DNA of 64,000 nt from Gautieria morchelliformis (Eukaryota; Basidiomycota; Agaricomycetes; Gomphales; Gomphaceae): the NCBI GenBank assembly GCA_015179125.1, contig WHVA01000141.1, forward strand, positions 124,001 to 188,000, written 5' to 3'. Position numbers and translations under genes: made by a program. Below the pieces are notes generated by a model. It saw only the letters and a program-made list of their open reading frames with translations. It made no database searches and was not told the origin of the DNA. Position 1 is the first letter of the stretch, and every line of letters begins with the position of its first letter. Shown piece by piece: positions 46,513 through 58,585 of the stretch.

Positions 46513-49056
46513 TCAGAACAGTGACTCAAGCCCCAGCTCGCTGCAACGCCTTCCACACAAATGGCCTCGGATATAAAACTCCAGGGCTTTCGCACCACTG
46601 TCGTGAACTGCGCTGCTAGAGGGATTGTACCTGTGGCTGAACCAAGAAGTCGGAAATCAGGTCATAGTCACCTGACAGCGACTATGGGGACTGCTACGTA
46701 CTCAGTGTGAAGCTTGCAGTCGAAACTGCTTATGTGTCCCCCGTCGTCCATACCTGTGCACATGGTGAGTCTCATGCCCACCGGTACGTGTCTTCGCTAT
46801 CAGACCAACCCTGGAACGCACCTTGGACATCAACAACAATCTCATGGCGGCCAGACTCCACAACTATGTAATGAGCGAAGGCATTGAGCGTGTCCTCGAA
46901 AGGGGTGCATGTTGCAGAGGGAACGATGGGGAAATTGGTGTGTACTAGTCGCCCACTGAGGTAGGGTTGGGCATACCACGCCACACTGGGGTTGTCCCTG
47001 TCATACCAAATGCACCCTTCGACAACAGTACAGTCTACACAGACCACATCAGTACACAAACAACACCATGCCGCAACCACGCACCAGCTAACTGTACTCC
47101 TATTGTCTGTGCCTTTTCCTTGAAACGGTTCAGCCACACACTAGTTGTCCCGAGGAGTATGGCCTCATCATGCAGCATATGGTCCAGTGAGTGAGAGTCA
47201 TGAGGCAGGAAGCACTTAGCGAAATATAATGCCGGTCCCTGTTCTCGAGCGACCAACTGGCAAGCGTTTCACCATGAGTATCTTTTGAACACCAAAACCA
47301 TACTCCCACTCACCCGCTGTCCATCCTTATGACACCCAATGACCCTCACCTCATTGTCTACCGTAATTTGACAGGTTCCATGTATATTGGGGTCCCAATA
47401 CACGCTGATGTTAACCGCATTGGGATGAGACAAAGCTTGATCATCATCCGCTGCAAACGGTGGCCAACCGACATGATGTTTCTCAGCGATATATACCATA
47501 GTAATGGAATTGTCCTTCTAGGTGAAATTTTCCTGGCCTTGGTTCTCAGCAGCTGCCTCTCCATTGCGAGATGCATCAAGCCTCTTTCGCAGCTCACTCC
47601 AACGACCCTGAGGTGTCTCTCTGCTGTCAATGAACTCGTCTAGAATACCTTGCTCGCGAGCCTGGATGTATAGAGCACGTGTCTTGTAAAATGTTGAGCG
47701 CACCCATTCCATTCCTGGAAACGCTCCTTTAAAAGTCTCCGATACTTGATGTTCGACGTCAAGCATAATAGTCATGCCGGTCACATGTTGACAGACATAT
47801 GTGAATGGCAGCTTCTGAATGGTGGCATTCCGAGTGGAGTTCAGTATGGTACCATCGTTCGTAGGCTCTTTCCCTGTGAGTTTGATTGCTTTGGCCTGTG
47901 GCTGTGATATATTGGACGAGTCAGTTGATGAGCATGTTCGTTTGTGAGTTACTGTGAGTGCAACTTTGTCAGTCACACGTCCAATTTCATCTTCCAGCCC
48001 CAGACATTGAGTGTCGCACAGTGAAACTTTGCGAAGGAGAACTCGGCCGCTGGTAGGGACGGCTATAGGGAGTTGAATTATCTGTGAAACCCATTGCACA
48101 TGGCGAGGTTCGAAGAAGGAGATAAGGTGGCCGTCTCGAGTACCCAAGCGCTGTATAATCTCTGGATGGTCTGTGAGACATAGTTGACCGAGGGACTGGG
48201 TCTGCACTCGATGTATCCACGGATGACCTTCATCACCAGCCTGCATGTACGACAGTGAGAATCATGCCAAGGGGACACTACGTAGATCACGCACACCATC
48301 CCATAAAACCAGTGTAGCTGTTCTTGCTAATGCATTTTGGGCTTTCTGACATTTGAATGTCTCATCTGCCCTTGCCTCACGTGCGTGGTGATGTGCAACA
48401 AAGGCGCGGCCATAACCAGGAGGAAGGGGTCGTGCATATGTTTGTTTCACACCTACGGAGGGTGGTAGTGATTCCGAGACATCTTTAGATGCCGCTGAAG
48501 TGTTCCCTGCCGTGTCTGAAACATTTCCAGCAGCGGTGCGTGCATGCGGCAAGCTTAGCCCAGAAATGTCAGCCGAAGCCAATGGGTGGATTCTGCATCC
48601 ACCGAGTGTCTTGCAGCAATGTGAACACAAGCGAGGCACCCTTTCGCAAAGTCTATTTGCAATGCGAGGCCGTCCGGTCTTGGTTTCACACCCAGGTTGG
48701 ACACAAGTCAGTACCACGGACTCGCCCTTGTCATTCTTTGCCTGTGCAGATTGCCGCATTGCAAAATCCAGCTGAACATCTTCCGGCACTTTGTGCAGTG
48801 GTGTGGGAGGACCATGTGCAAGGAAGTCATTACATTTTGCACACTAGAAGGAAATATTCCAGGTGAGATGCACTGTAATATGGTTCATAGCGTTGTTAAA
48901 CTCACAATTTGATACCAGCAGTTGAAGTTGCCTATATATTTCCCATTTCCTTTGCCTAACTTGAGGCCCGAATACTCACCACCACAACAGCACAAAATGT
49001 GACATTCAGGGAGGGGGGTGGCAGATAGTCAGGATAGTATTTATGAGGGCTGGACA
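46513..49056 (-). CDS. Alpha-type protein kinase
   Basis: Atypical Ser/Thr kinase of the alpha-kinase (MHCK/TRPM7-like) fold in the Agaricomycete-expanded form. N-terminal Cys clusters (CAKC; CVQPGC; CSHCCKTLGGCRIH) occur around 48850-48600. A long linker follows, spliced near 48298-48247 (LWDG|AGDEG). The catalytic part includes VRSTFYKTRALYIQAREQG, MVLVFKRY, NAFAHYIVVESG, and VDVQG followed after an intron by DGGHISSFDCKLHTE. The C-terminal zinc module is GAKALEFYIRGHLCGRRC (F-x4-H-x-C-x3-C). Stop at 46513-46515. The first exon (48900-49056) is uncertain because no single ATG frame runs cleanly into it. The gene lies entirely inside the KDZ-associated element, near its right end, so it may be cargo. 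Confidence 0.8.
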
Positions 49057-49329
49057 TGTGCAGTTGGTATGAAGAACAACAAGGGGGTCATTCACGGACA
49101 CAGGTACTAATCATAGTGATTTATTCAAGTCAGACACGCGATCAGAGGAAATTTTATTGCATATGGAGCTGAGTTTTGACATGTACGGCAAGGAACGGGG
49201 ATGGGTTTACTTTGTGGACGCGTTGAGGGTGTCAGTAGATGATGGATCACTGTTTGGCTGCGGCAGTCACAGCCGAGTCTCCGGGAGTCTCCGGGAGACA
49301 GTCTCGCGCAGCGGACCCGATTCTCTGGG

Positions 49330-50009
49330 TTTGGCACTCAGGCTACGGAAAGTATCCATGTCAGATGTTCAGGCTCAATCGATCAGGACTACTTAATCGT
49401 CGGTTATAAATTTCTCTTGGCAACAGTCGGAAACAAGTATAAAGTAAGCATGCCAGTCAAGAGACCAATCTCACAGTGCATGCTCCCGCGCTTGCCCGGC
49501 CCAAGAGGACGCGCGTACGCAGGACGAGACGTTGCCAACGAGTCGCCCCTATCCGGCCTAATTACCAACCTGACGTTGGGTGTTAGGCTCGACTGGGGCG
49601 CCTCGATTTCATTGATAGCAGCGTTCTCCAATTCAACAAGGACACTGACATGGCCCTCTGGGCATGAGTGCCTTTATTCGCGATTTCATCAATAGCGAAT
49701 TTCAAGGGCTCGAGCTGGAGCGCGAGCACTGAGCTGCAGTACAACGTTGCACTTGCGTACAGAGCAAATTAAACTGTAATACCGTGTAAATGTCACTTCA
49801 AAACTTGGACTCTGATCCGTCGAGTTGTAGTGAGCAGGGACCCGTTCTGAGGCCAACAAGGATGACAGCTAATGAGAACGCCGCAGCAACGCAGAGAACG
49901 ACTTCGTCTTGAAGTTGATGCGAAGTCAGAAGCGAAGGGTAGCATGCTCTGTAGCGTACCGGTTATTCTGTCAGTGAATAGCTTACAGAATAAAACTGCA
50001 CTACGCACC
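49330..50009. other. No gene supported
   Basis: Right flank of the long element. A 92-codon ORF at 49417-49695 (+) is unrecognised. Confidence 0.4.
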
Positions 50010-50709
50010 TCAGCCCTCTTCCAAATGTTCGTCAACAAACACCGTCCTTGCAAAATCCAAGCTTCGCTCAATTATTGCCTAGTTGTTCCCTCTTTTCACT
50101 CGACCCACTACTCGGCCGATCGCCTGTATATCGATGAAGATCCCGGTCGCAGTCCAATGGTGCGTGGTGACCTCACGAGTCGTGTCCCGGGCCTCAGTAT
50201 TGCATGGTTCAACGCAGGCCACCAGGGACCTTCGCTTGTTTGGGATGTTAAGGTGTTCCGCACGCGGGAGCGTAACCTCTAGTTGTCCGTCGAACATCTG
50301 TACCGTTTCTCTGGGCTCATTGGCGCGGCGGGGGGTTTTAACCATAAGTTCACGTGGAGTCAATAGATGCAATTGATTAAATATAATGCCACCTCGCACA
50401 AAATATGTGTCACGGGCTGTAGCTGCTTTGGCCTCGCCCATCGCACTGCATGAAGGGACCTTATCTCCGCCGTTTGCGATACGAACTTTGCCCCAGGGTG
50501 TCATTGTGATAGGGTAGATTCGGTGCAGGGTGTCGACACCGGTACACTTGCAAGATACTTGCATATCTTGAGCCGAGCTGCTGCGTCAGGGATGCACGAG
50601 CGATTATGCGGTGAACGCGAGTATCGTGTGGGGATCCGTAGTTGATGACAGAGTGCGCAATCCAATAAAACTGACGACTTCCTGAATAAGAGACCTCATA
50701 GGCTAACAA
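50010..50709 (-). pseudogene. Unrecognised family related to the ORF at 8454-9346, with internal stop
   Basis: Minus-strand exons from about 50709 (RQFYWIAHSVINYGSPHDTR) to 50010. The end reads FIDIQAIGRVVGRVKRGNN, stop, AIIERS, DFARTVFVDE, stop. It parallels VVINLRTMECVIGSVKRGGN, EWGIVDRS, DFARAVFVD of the 9-kb ORF. The first stop (TAG, ~50079-50081) stands where the other copy has Trp, so this copy is probably dead. Family function unknown; repetition suggests a transposon-linked protein. Confidence 0.6.
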
Positions 50710-50804
50710 AGCACCTTAGTTGGCGTGAGCATCGCGGCGGTTGGCCGTTGGCGGTTGGCGGATTCGATCTCCAAGGATAAGCAAGCTGAATCGCTTTGCA
50801 GTAA

Positions 50805-51474
50805 TTTATTAGTATATATTCGCTGTTACATTACTTTCCTTTGAGGATGTACAACCGTGGACGCGAGCTCATTATTGACTGCATGTTGCTAGCTAGCGGC
50901 CGACGGTCGACCGACCTTGACGAAAAACGTATTGAAGAGGCATGGTTGCGGGACAGGATGAGCTCACCATGTGTAGTGACCCAGGGGATAACCTTCAGAT
51001 TTGCACATATAAGCACTATACATTCGAATACATCAGCGGGGTGCACGTACATATGTGTTAATCCTGAATCCATTCCCGCGTTGATCATGCTTCGTCGTTT
51101 CTATCCTCTCAACGTCAACACAGCTCTCTTCCTGTGCACTCCGCTTCTTTCAAATCGTAGAAAGGTCGATGGTCCTCACCGTAAGTATTCTGCCAGCCAC
51201 TGGCAAGGACGGCTTAGAACCAGTGTGAAATATTATTGTATGGATGACTATACTTCACAAGCCGATGTGTTCTGCACCCATTGAGACTGCGGGGCCATCT
51301 CAAGTGAGAGTAAAGCGTATTCGTGTCGCGGGGAGCAAGGCTTTCCATTTTGCTGCGCGACGCTGAGTTGGCCTGCCCTAAACCGATCACGTGGTCACTA
51401 AGGGACGCGCCGCATCAATGCTCCACCGGTTTTCGATGGCGGCACCCTCGCCCTCTCTGTCGCTGTCAGACATA
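50805..51474 (+). promoter_or_regulatory. Conserved promoter region of the Myb gene
   Basis: About 670 bp upstream of the ATG at 51475 are shared with 5330-5973. The best-kept blocks are around 50990-51100 and the AACCGATCACGTG box just before the gene. CACGTG is the core recognised by bHLH factors; its use here is inference. Confidence 0.45.
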
Positions 51475-54441
51475 ATGCATCCGTTTTCACCACCGCCAAC
51501 CCATGCTAGCAAGGCTGCCTCCCCGCCCCCATGTCCTAGGACCAGCACCCCCGAACCCCTGGAGCCTGTCGAAATCGAAGATATGCGGAGAAGAGTTCTA
51601 GATATGGGCTGGGGGGACCTCTCAAGGGGAAATGAGAAGGCCGGGTCCAGCGAGAAGGAATTGGCCGATATGGTAACTGATCTGTCGACATGCGAGCGAT
51701 TGTGTGCTCACTGCTAGCCATTTATCAGCTCTTACGAATCACGCATCCCGCAGCACTCCCACAGCCATCACAGCTACATGCACAAGCCGAGACAATCTCG
51801 AACCTCATACAGCAGCGCGATTTTCTTGTTACACGGTCCATGGAGGAGCATGAGCGATGGGAGTCCGAAAAGGAGGGCTGGGCGAGGGCGGCTCATGCCC
51901 TTATTATCCAGGGACGTCGAGAGTTTTCACAGGCGGAAAAGGACGATTCAGTTGCTGCACAGTATGCCCATGTCACCACCGATGCATCTACCCAGCGTCT
52001 GCAAGAATTTGAACGTGCTAATAGCACCCTCCAAAGCGACAAGAAGATGCTTCAGCAGAAGGTACTATGCATCTTGTCTCGTCCTCTTTTGCATACTCAT
52101 CTTGTTGGCAGCTCTCAGATACGCTGAGCCGGCTTGCGTCCCTCGAGTCGGAACTCGCGCAGCTGAAGCCGCTTCTCCTCTTGCAGCCATTCGCGCTGAC
52201 CCATTCCCACCCCACCGGCACTGCACGCGGCTGGTCGGCTTCCGTACCCAGTCCGAGCACACCTCCATCTATGCGTCGCGGCAGAGGTGGCCGTCAACCG
52301 TACGACGATGTTGACGGGGAAGACGAGCTTGAGTCCGATGATGAGCTGCCACCATTACAGCCTCGTCCGCAGTTCCGGAATCCTATCCTACGCCCTGTCT
52401 CGCATGAGCAACCATCACTGCAACCTCCATTTCCTCTCAGTCCTCAAAAGCCGAGAGGTGACTATTACCGTCGCAGAGAATCTCCGGCATCCACAGTGCA
52501 CTATCCTTCTGCCCAGTACTCCAAGCCTGGCCGGCGTAAAGCTGCCGGTGTGCAAGGCGCCTCGGGAAAACCCACCATGTCGGATGCTCGCACAGAACAC
52601 TTACTCCTCGCTGCTCGCAAAATCGGCATGCAGCGTGCTACTATCCTGAGTGGCGCCTTTGCGCATTTGCACCAAGCTCCAGAGCCAGCACCAAACTACA
52701 GACAGCGGCCCCCGGCCTCTCCTTCCAAGGCGCATACTTCGCATTCGCCCAGGACACCGCGTCGCGCTGCAAATGCTAACACGCCATTATTGACGCGTAC
52801 ACCACTTGGACAGCTAGGCTCATCTCCACAGCCGCGGACACCTTTACAATCACTCCTGAGTGCTGCTCAAAGCGTACTTTCCACTCCTGGCACCGCTCCT
52901 TCCTCTATGGTGGAGAGCCCCTTGGCGAAGCGGCGCAAGCTCAATCACCCAGCAACTTCTTTGGGTGCCGATAAGCCGTTCGATGCGAGGATGGAGAAGG
53001 GGAAAGGGAAGGAGACGGAGGTGGAGAAGGAGAAGGGGATGGAAAGAGAGAGGGATATGGAAACGGAAATAACACTTACCGGAGGCGTCGCCAGAGTGAA
53101 AAGCGCTCTTGATTTTCTTGCGGATCAGGCCGAGGTATACAGCACACAGCCCGCCAGTCAGGACAGCGCAGGTGACGGAGATAGTCAACCGAGAGATGTC
53201 GATGAAGCCACGTCTCCTGACGTGGAGATGGAGGATGCTTCGAACCCGGCTGATGTCGCAGGTTCCGAGGGTGCGCCCAGGTCGAACAGGAACCATGTTA
53301 AGGGCAAAGAGAAGGCTAGCGATCGGGCGTCTACATCCAGAGCTGGCACGCCAGGAAATGAGTTGCTTGATGTTGAAGAAGGTAAAACACAGCAAACGAT
53401 CATCGAACACAAGAGCCAGGGTACCACACCCCCAGCATCTTTAGGAACATTCAGCGACCCCTCTGCTACTTTTGCTGAAGGTGACCCAACTCCGCGCCGG
53501 CTGCCACGGGCCGATGACCGTTCCGTGACCCAGACATCATCGCCATCAGAGCCGCTCCGTGCCCCGCTCACGCTGGCCCCCGCTATTAGCTTAACCCCCC
53601 GTGCATCTCGTTCCCCGGCGCCGCTAGCTGCCGTTGCAGACGCACCGTCCGATCCCCGAAGCGGAACTGGGTCACCGTCCATGGAGCGGCATGGGTCTCG
53701 GGGTCTAAGTGCACCGGCTGTGGGAACGGAGCCGGGACCATTTTCGACGTTCGTCTTGCAGCACTCACAGCCCACAGCGCCATCCGGTGCCGATCCAGCT
53801 GCCCTACAGCCTTCGTCCAGCTGCGAAAGTATGGCGCAAGAGCCAGGTACATCCACCGGTGTGGCAACAAGGGTAGTTGAAAGCGTCAAGTTTGCCTCAG
53901 ATGCACCTCGGCGGACACGCAGTCCATACATTAAGTGGACCAAGGAAGAAGACGAGTTATTAGCAAAGGTGAGCTGCTTATTTGTTGCGAAGACGTTAGT
54001 GGGTAGATTGAGTTGCCTTTGCTTGCTTTTAACAGGCTGTGGCGAAGTATGGGCAGAAGTGGGACCTCGTGCAGAAAGCGCTACCATCTAGGGGTTATCA
54101 TCAAGTCCGGCAGCGATGGCTACGGAAATTGGGTGTGTATATCTCACTTTTCACATGCTGACCCCTCGCTTAATCTGTGCGACGTAGGGGTTTTTGATGG
54201 TAGCAAGCTCGACCTGTCTTCACTTGAGACCAATGCCGCAGCGAAGTTTCTCAATCTCTCAACGGCGCCACCCACGGATGATGACGGGCGCTCACTCTCA
54301 GAGCCACATGAAGCGCCAAATCCTAAGTTGGGTCTCGCACCGTTGAACAGCGAAAAAAACATAACCGCATCCAATTCGAGTGGTGGTACATCAACCCCTC
54401 TTGCCCCCTCCGGATCGACTGCGGGAAGAAGTAGCACTTAG
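51475..54441 (+). CDS. Myb/SANT-domain DNA-binding protein
   Basis: Five exons: 51475-51672, 51729-52061, 52112-53968, 54036-54132, 54188-54441, all joints in frame. The N-terminus is Pro/Ser-rich. Residues from about 80 form a coiled coil (QAETISNLIQQRDFLV to LASLESELAQLK). A long disordered Ser/Pro/Arg region follows with RRGRGGR and a basic/acidic MEKGKGKETEVEKEK run. Near the C-terminus a single Myb/SANT helix-turn-helix reads IKWTKEEDELLAKAVAKYGQ, KWDLVQKALP and HQVRQRWLRKLG, with the three regularly spaced Trp residues. It is expected to be nuclear; targets unknown. Start chosen because upstream frames are not conserved in the 5-kb copy. It is likely intact. Confidence 0.85.
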
Positions 54442-54861
54442 CCGGCAGGTGGACATGGTGAGGTGTTGTTGGTCACAAACTTGGTATATAAGTAATTGGA
54501 TATATCACATCGTCTTTTTCGTTATGGAGCATGGTTATTTTTTATCTTTTGTTTCGAATATGGTTGACTGGTTTTGGTTCCTGCTACACAATCACTTTTG
54601 ATGCACCATTTTGCTGTCCTGGTATTGCAGTACTGTTCTGTTTTGTGTGATCTTGTGGCTTGCTAATGTCAGAGCATGTCTACGTGAATATAACATTGGT
54701 ATTGGACGCCATAGCGTTGCACTGGGCCCCTACAACGTGAGTAGGATAATAGACAAACAGTGTAGACTGGCATGACCCATCATCTGAAGTAATCGTCCGG
54801 AGATGATCAGTATGGCAAATCGGTTGGATCAGTAAATAGCATACATACTACACTGGAGCGT
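54442..54861. other. Intergenic, convergent 3' ends
   Basis: AT-rich gap between the Myb gene and the convergent membrane-protein gene; no gene seen. Confidence 0.5.
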
Positions 54862-57741
54862 CTACACCCTCGTAAACGGCTGCATTGCCATTCCCGCCGG
54901 TTTCCTCTCCCCAGGGATGCTAAACTCGTTTGACGTGGTCTCCTGAGGAGTAAAGTAACGCCTTACGACGTCACCTACTCGTGTGAGAACTGACTCCGAC
55001 CCCCAAACCTTATAGAAAAATATGTAGACACAGAGGACTGTGAAAAGGATAACTGCAACGATACACGCCAGCAGTGCGCGTGCAGGCCCTTGTATGTGTT
55101 GGAATGCGAAATGCAGCAAGGCAAGGGAAAAGCTGATGACCGACCACATAAGGAAAGCTAAGGGGCAGGATAGGAACCCGGCGGAGAGCGTCATCCTAAT
55201 AGACTGAGAGTATCGGCGTTCTCCGTTTACGCGAATGATAGGACGCTGCTGTGGAAAGAGACGTCAGAATAAAATACAGGCTGCACAAGGAAGACATGGT
55301 TTGTTTACAGTATCCTGCAATATAGGTCGCGTTTGCGAACGATGCTTCCACAAATGATGCACACCTGTGAGTATGCTGGCCATCGAACAAAAGGTCGACA
55401 CTAGCGCCATTGACTGCTGGGTCTTTTGGATTTGCTGATCAAACAATGAATAAGAATAACATTTCGGATGCGCCGAGAGATGTTTAGCTGCCCACCTGGA
55501 CTGACAGGAAAGCTACGCTAGCACTGGTACATGGGATTCAGTGTCGTCATGAATAATAAAAGATTATGGCTCTAGCTTACGAGACGAGGACGGTACCCTG
55601 ATACGGGGTGTCGTGAGAAAGTTGCTACTTAATTAATATCATGAACGTACCAACAGGTTCGATTCTGAAGACCAGTTAGCAAGCATCACCATGCATTAAC
55701 GGGGAAACTACACACCTGTCCATTCTTGGAGCATGTCCTGCAATGATTTCTGGAACGCAGGAACATAAAGTCCACCATTGGCACGGGCAAACTTTAATTG
55801 ATCCCGATATCGCTCATGTGTGCCAAAACAAATGATAAACATAAAAATGTTGAATAGTTTTTGCTTCATGTTTGGTGAATCCTCCTCCGCCTCCTCGATC
55901 CTTGGAATGGCGTCGATTTTACCATATTTATACGCCTTGCGTGATTGCCAGATAGAGATCATCACGTAGCTCACAAACCAAGTACGTACGCCATGCTCCC
56001 GAGCCATTACTAGATATTCCACGGGGTAAATGGGGGCACACTGGACAGTGTGAATGCCGTACCGTTTTTGAGAGTTTTATATAAGAATATAAAATGCTCG
56101 CATTGAACACGAGAGAATGGCGAGGTGGTTTTTGCATTATCGTCGATACGCTCTGGAGGTATATTGATAAAGCTTGGGGTGTAGATATGATCGCGTAATC
56201 ATCTGACCTGTGTAGTAAAATGCCAAAGCACTCATCACCTCGTCCTCTGCTCCGGGGGAAAGCGGACGATGCATCGGAAACTTGCAAACTTGTTCCCAAT
56301 ATACATGCTCATCGTCATCGACTGCGAGAACCGTTTCAGGGTTGTGGGTGCAATGGGAGACCGACCAGCATGCTTACATTCTGAACTGTCGCTCAGTAGT
56401 GTCTCAGTCCATTTTGAACTGTCGCTCGGTAGTGTCATAGTGCGACGGCGGGCATGATCCAGCAGGACAAAGTGATCCTTTGATCCTTTCTTGCCTAGTT
56501 GGATGACAAGTTCCTGGTCCTTGGGCCCATGAAATGACCGAGATACCGCCTTGCTGATGGCTTCCACGTATGTTTCCACCTTTTCCGAGACATTTTGATC
56601 ATCGATATTTTCATAAGTTACAGTCCTGGCCTTCTTGTTTGCAAAGTACGGTAGACCATTATGGTGCACATAGGGCTTCCAATCACCACGCGCGCTGTGG
56701 ACAGGGTATACAGGCCCCGGATAACGCCCGTCTGGATATGTGGAAACGGCTGTATTGGTATCTGTAAGATATATGCTGGATTTTCTGGATTGCCTGGACA
56801 AATGGATCAATCGAGAGCAACCTGATGAAAAGCAGGGAAATAACAAACAATTGAGGGGTAGATGGTCCACCAGCTCCAATAACGTGGGTACTTCCAGCCT
56901 GCTCCTGTGAGTCTGTGGTAGTACCTAGAGGACGTATGCTAGAGTTTTTGGACGAATGGTTCAGTTTCGGTCGACAATCGGACAAAAAGCAGGGAAACAA
57001 CAAACAGTTCAGAAGTAGAGGGTTCACCAGGTACAATAGCATAGGTATTTCCACCCTGGTTCGGTGAGCCTGCATCGACAGTGAAAGACAGTCGTTAGGG
57101 TTGCCTAATCTCGAGATTATTCCATTCGTTACCTCTTTCAGGCTTGGGGAGACTGGGCTCTGCAACGTTCTGCGTCTGCATCGAGTTCGAGGGCGTAGTC
57201 ACATTAGAGGATTCCCAACTACGAGGCGTGCTGAGGGCAGAGTCCGACTCAGGATTATACCCATTTGAATATATGGGAGAGGGTTGATTGATATCTAGAT
57301 GCTGTAGGCTGGAGTTGCTGGAGTTTCTGGAGCGCCTGGACGAATGGATCAATCGAGAGTAGCCTGATGAAAAGCAGGGAAACAACAAACGATTTAGGAG
57401 TAGATGGTTCACCTCCAACAATGTGGGTATCCCCAACCTGCTCCTGTGAGTCTGTGGGAGTACCTAGAGGATATATGCTAGAGTTTTTGGACGAATGGTT
57501 CAGTTTCGGTCGACAATCGGACAAAAAGCAGGGAAACAACAAACAGTTCAAAAGTAGAGGGTTCAGCAGCTACAGTAGCATAGGTATTTCCACCCTGGTT
57601 CGGTGAAACGTACACCCACGCTTCCGATTTCGTCCTAGGTATCCCTTGCGGGCTTGGGGAGACTGGGCCCAGCTCCAGCGTTTTAGATTTTCTGTGTCTG
57701 TGTCTGAGTTGGGTTTGGTGGTGTTGTGTCGAGGGAGTCAT
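54862..57741 (-). CDS. WW-like domain plus C-terminal membrane protein (Agaricomycete family)
   Basis: Begins MTPSTQHHQTQ at 57741. A Pro/Ser/Thr-rich N-terminal region is encoded by repeated mini-exons with near-identical introns starting GTTTGTTGTTTCCCTGCTTT. Then comes a degenerate WW-like stretch (DWKPYVHHNGLPYFANK, TVTYEN), a globular region (EKVETYVEAISKAVSRSFHG, ELVIQLGKKG, FVLLDHARR), and WEQVCKFPMHRPLSPGAEDE near 56290-56230. Next is EYLVMAREHGVRTWFVSYVM, followed by membrane segments (LVSTFCSMASILTGVHHLW; FLMWSVISFSLALLHFAF; LLACIVAVILFTVLCVYIFF). Stop at 54862-54864. This order is common in mushroom genomes, without a known function; probably an integral membrane protein. Confidence 0.65.
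56660..57741 (-). repeat. Tandem duplication of a ~540-bp exon-intron cassette
   Basis: Sequence around 57310-57608 recurs at about 56770-57070, offset about 539 bp. Each unit holds two mini-exons (ending in EPST-x-E/K-L/S) and two introns. The result is four similar Pro/Ser/Thr-rich exons in the N-terminal part of the membrane-protein gene. Confidence 0.8.
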
Positions 57742-57864
57742 ATCAGGAGTTGAAAGTGTGAAGAGCTATGTGAGGGAGACAAATAATACAGAAGGAATGA
57801 GATAAGTAGTGCATATATATATGGCAGTCAACCGTGAGTGATGCATCCCACTGCAGCCGGATGC

Positions 57865-58015
57865 AATTACAATGCATTAGTGGTTCGAACATTTACGTTT
57901 AACTTAGCATTGTTTTCGAGGTACAACGATGCAACCTGTTGCTGGGAGGGTTACAATGCATCAGTGGTTCGAACCTTTACGTTTAACTTAGCATTGTTTT
58001 CAAGGCTACGATACA
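57865..58015. repeat. ~82-bp tandem duplication
   Basis: TGGTTCGAACATTTACGTTT to the GCATTGTTTTC end occurs at about 57880 and 57963 with few differences. Non-coding, upstream of the membrane-protein gene. Confidence 0.85.
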
Positions 58016-58585
58016 ACGCTGTCGCTGGAGGGTAAAACAAGGTCTCGGGTATCCATATGAGGTAAGACGTCAAAACCCCCAAGCGGTCGCGATCGTAGCG
58101 GCGCCTAAGGTTCAGGCCCCTATACTCCGAATGTGGAGTGAAAGTACAATCGGCGACGAAGACTCGGAATCCCGAACTGGAGTGGTAGCTACGTGCCAAC
58201 GGCCCAAACAAGGCGAATTACAGCACACGACATTCTACTTTACATGTGCGTTGTAAGTGGACCACCAAATTGGGCGACACCGTGAGCAATCGATCCAGAA
58301 CGGCTCGGGGAAGTTCGGACGTCCCACTGCGACCTTGCTCCTGCTCATCTCCATCATCACTACTGCCGGCAGCCAATACAACAGATACACCAACTGTGGT
58401 GGGAGGGCTATGAAGCTGTTTCTTAATAGAAGTCACCTGCTCGATTTTCACCGTCCGCGTAACCTAAAGTTAGACCGGCCACTCAAAGCAGAGTCTATTG
58501 CGTACGTTTTGCGCGTTATTATATCTGTGGGAGACTACACATTGACAGTCCTGACGTGCACCTTGACGACGCTATCATCCGGCCC

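Larger units (their letters stand above)
41153..49315. mobile_element. 8.2-kb KDZ-associated element with terminal inverted repeats
   Basis: Left end TCCGCTGCGCGAGAC (41153) and right end complement (to 49315) form a ~40-bp inverted repeat that includes GTCTC-x-GAGACTC-like words. Both ends match the 839-bp element at 24.0 kb, which shows they move as a unit. Contents are the CxC5/CxC6 gene with nested MITE, a P450 relic, an LRR fragment and an alpha-kinase gene. CxC5/CxC6 proteins are described from fungal genomes as cysteine clusters linked to KDZ transposases. No KDZ transposase itself is recognisable here, so mobilisation would need a transposase in trans. Exact target duplication could not be fixed because flanks share extra homology. 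Confidence 0.72.

Noticed and set aside
53185-54087. 300-codon minus-strand ORF
   Set aside because: Exact antisense of the Myb gene's disordered exon; GC-rich codon bias opens the opposite strand.
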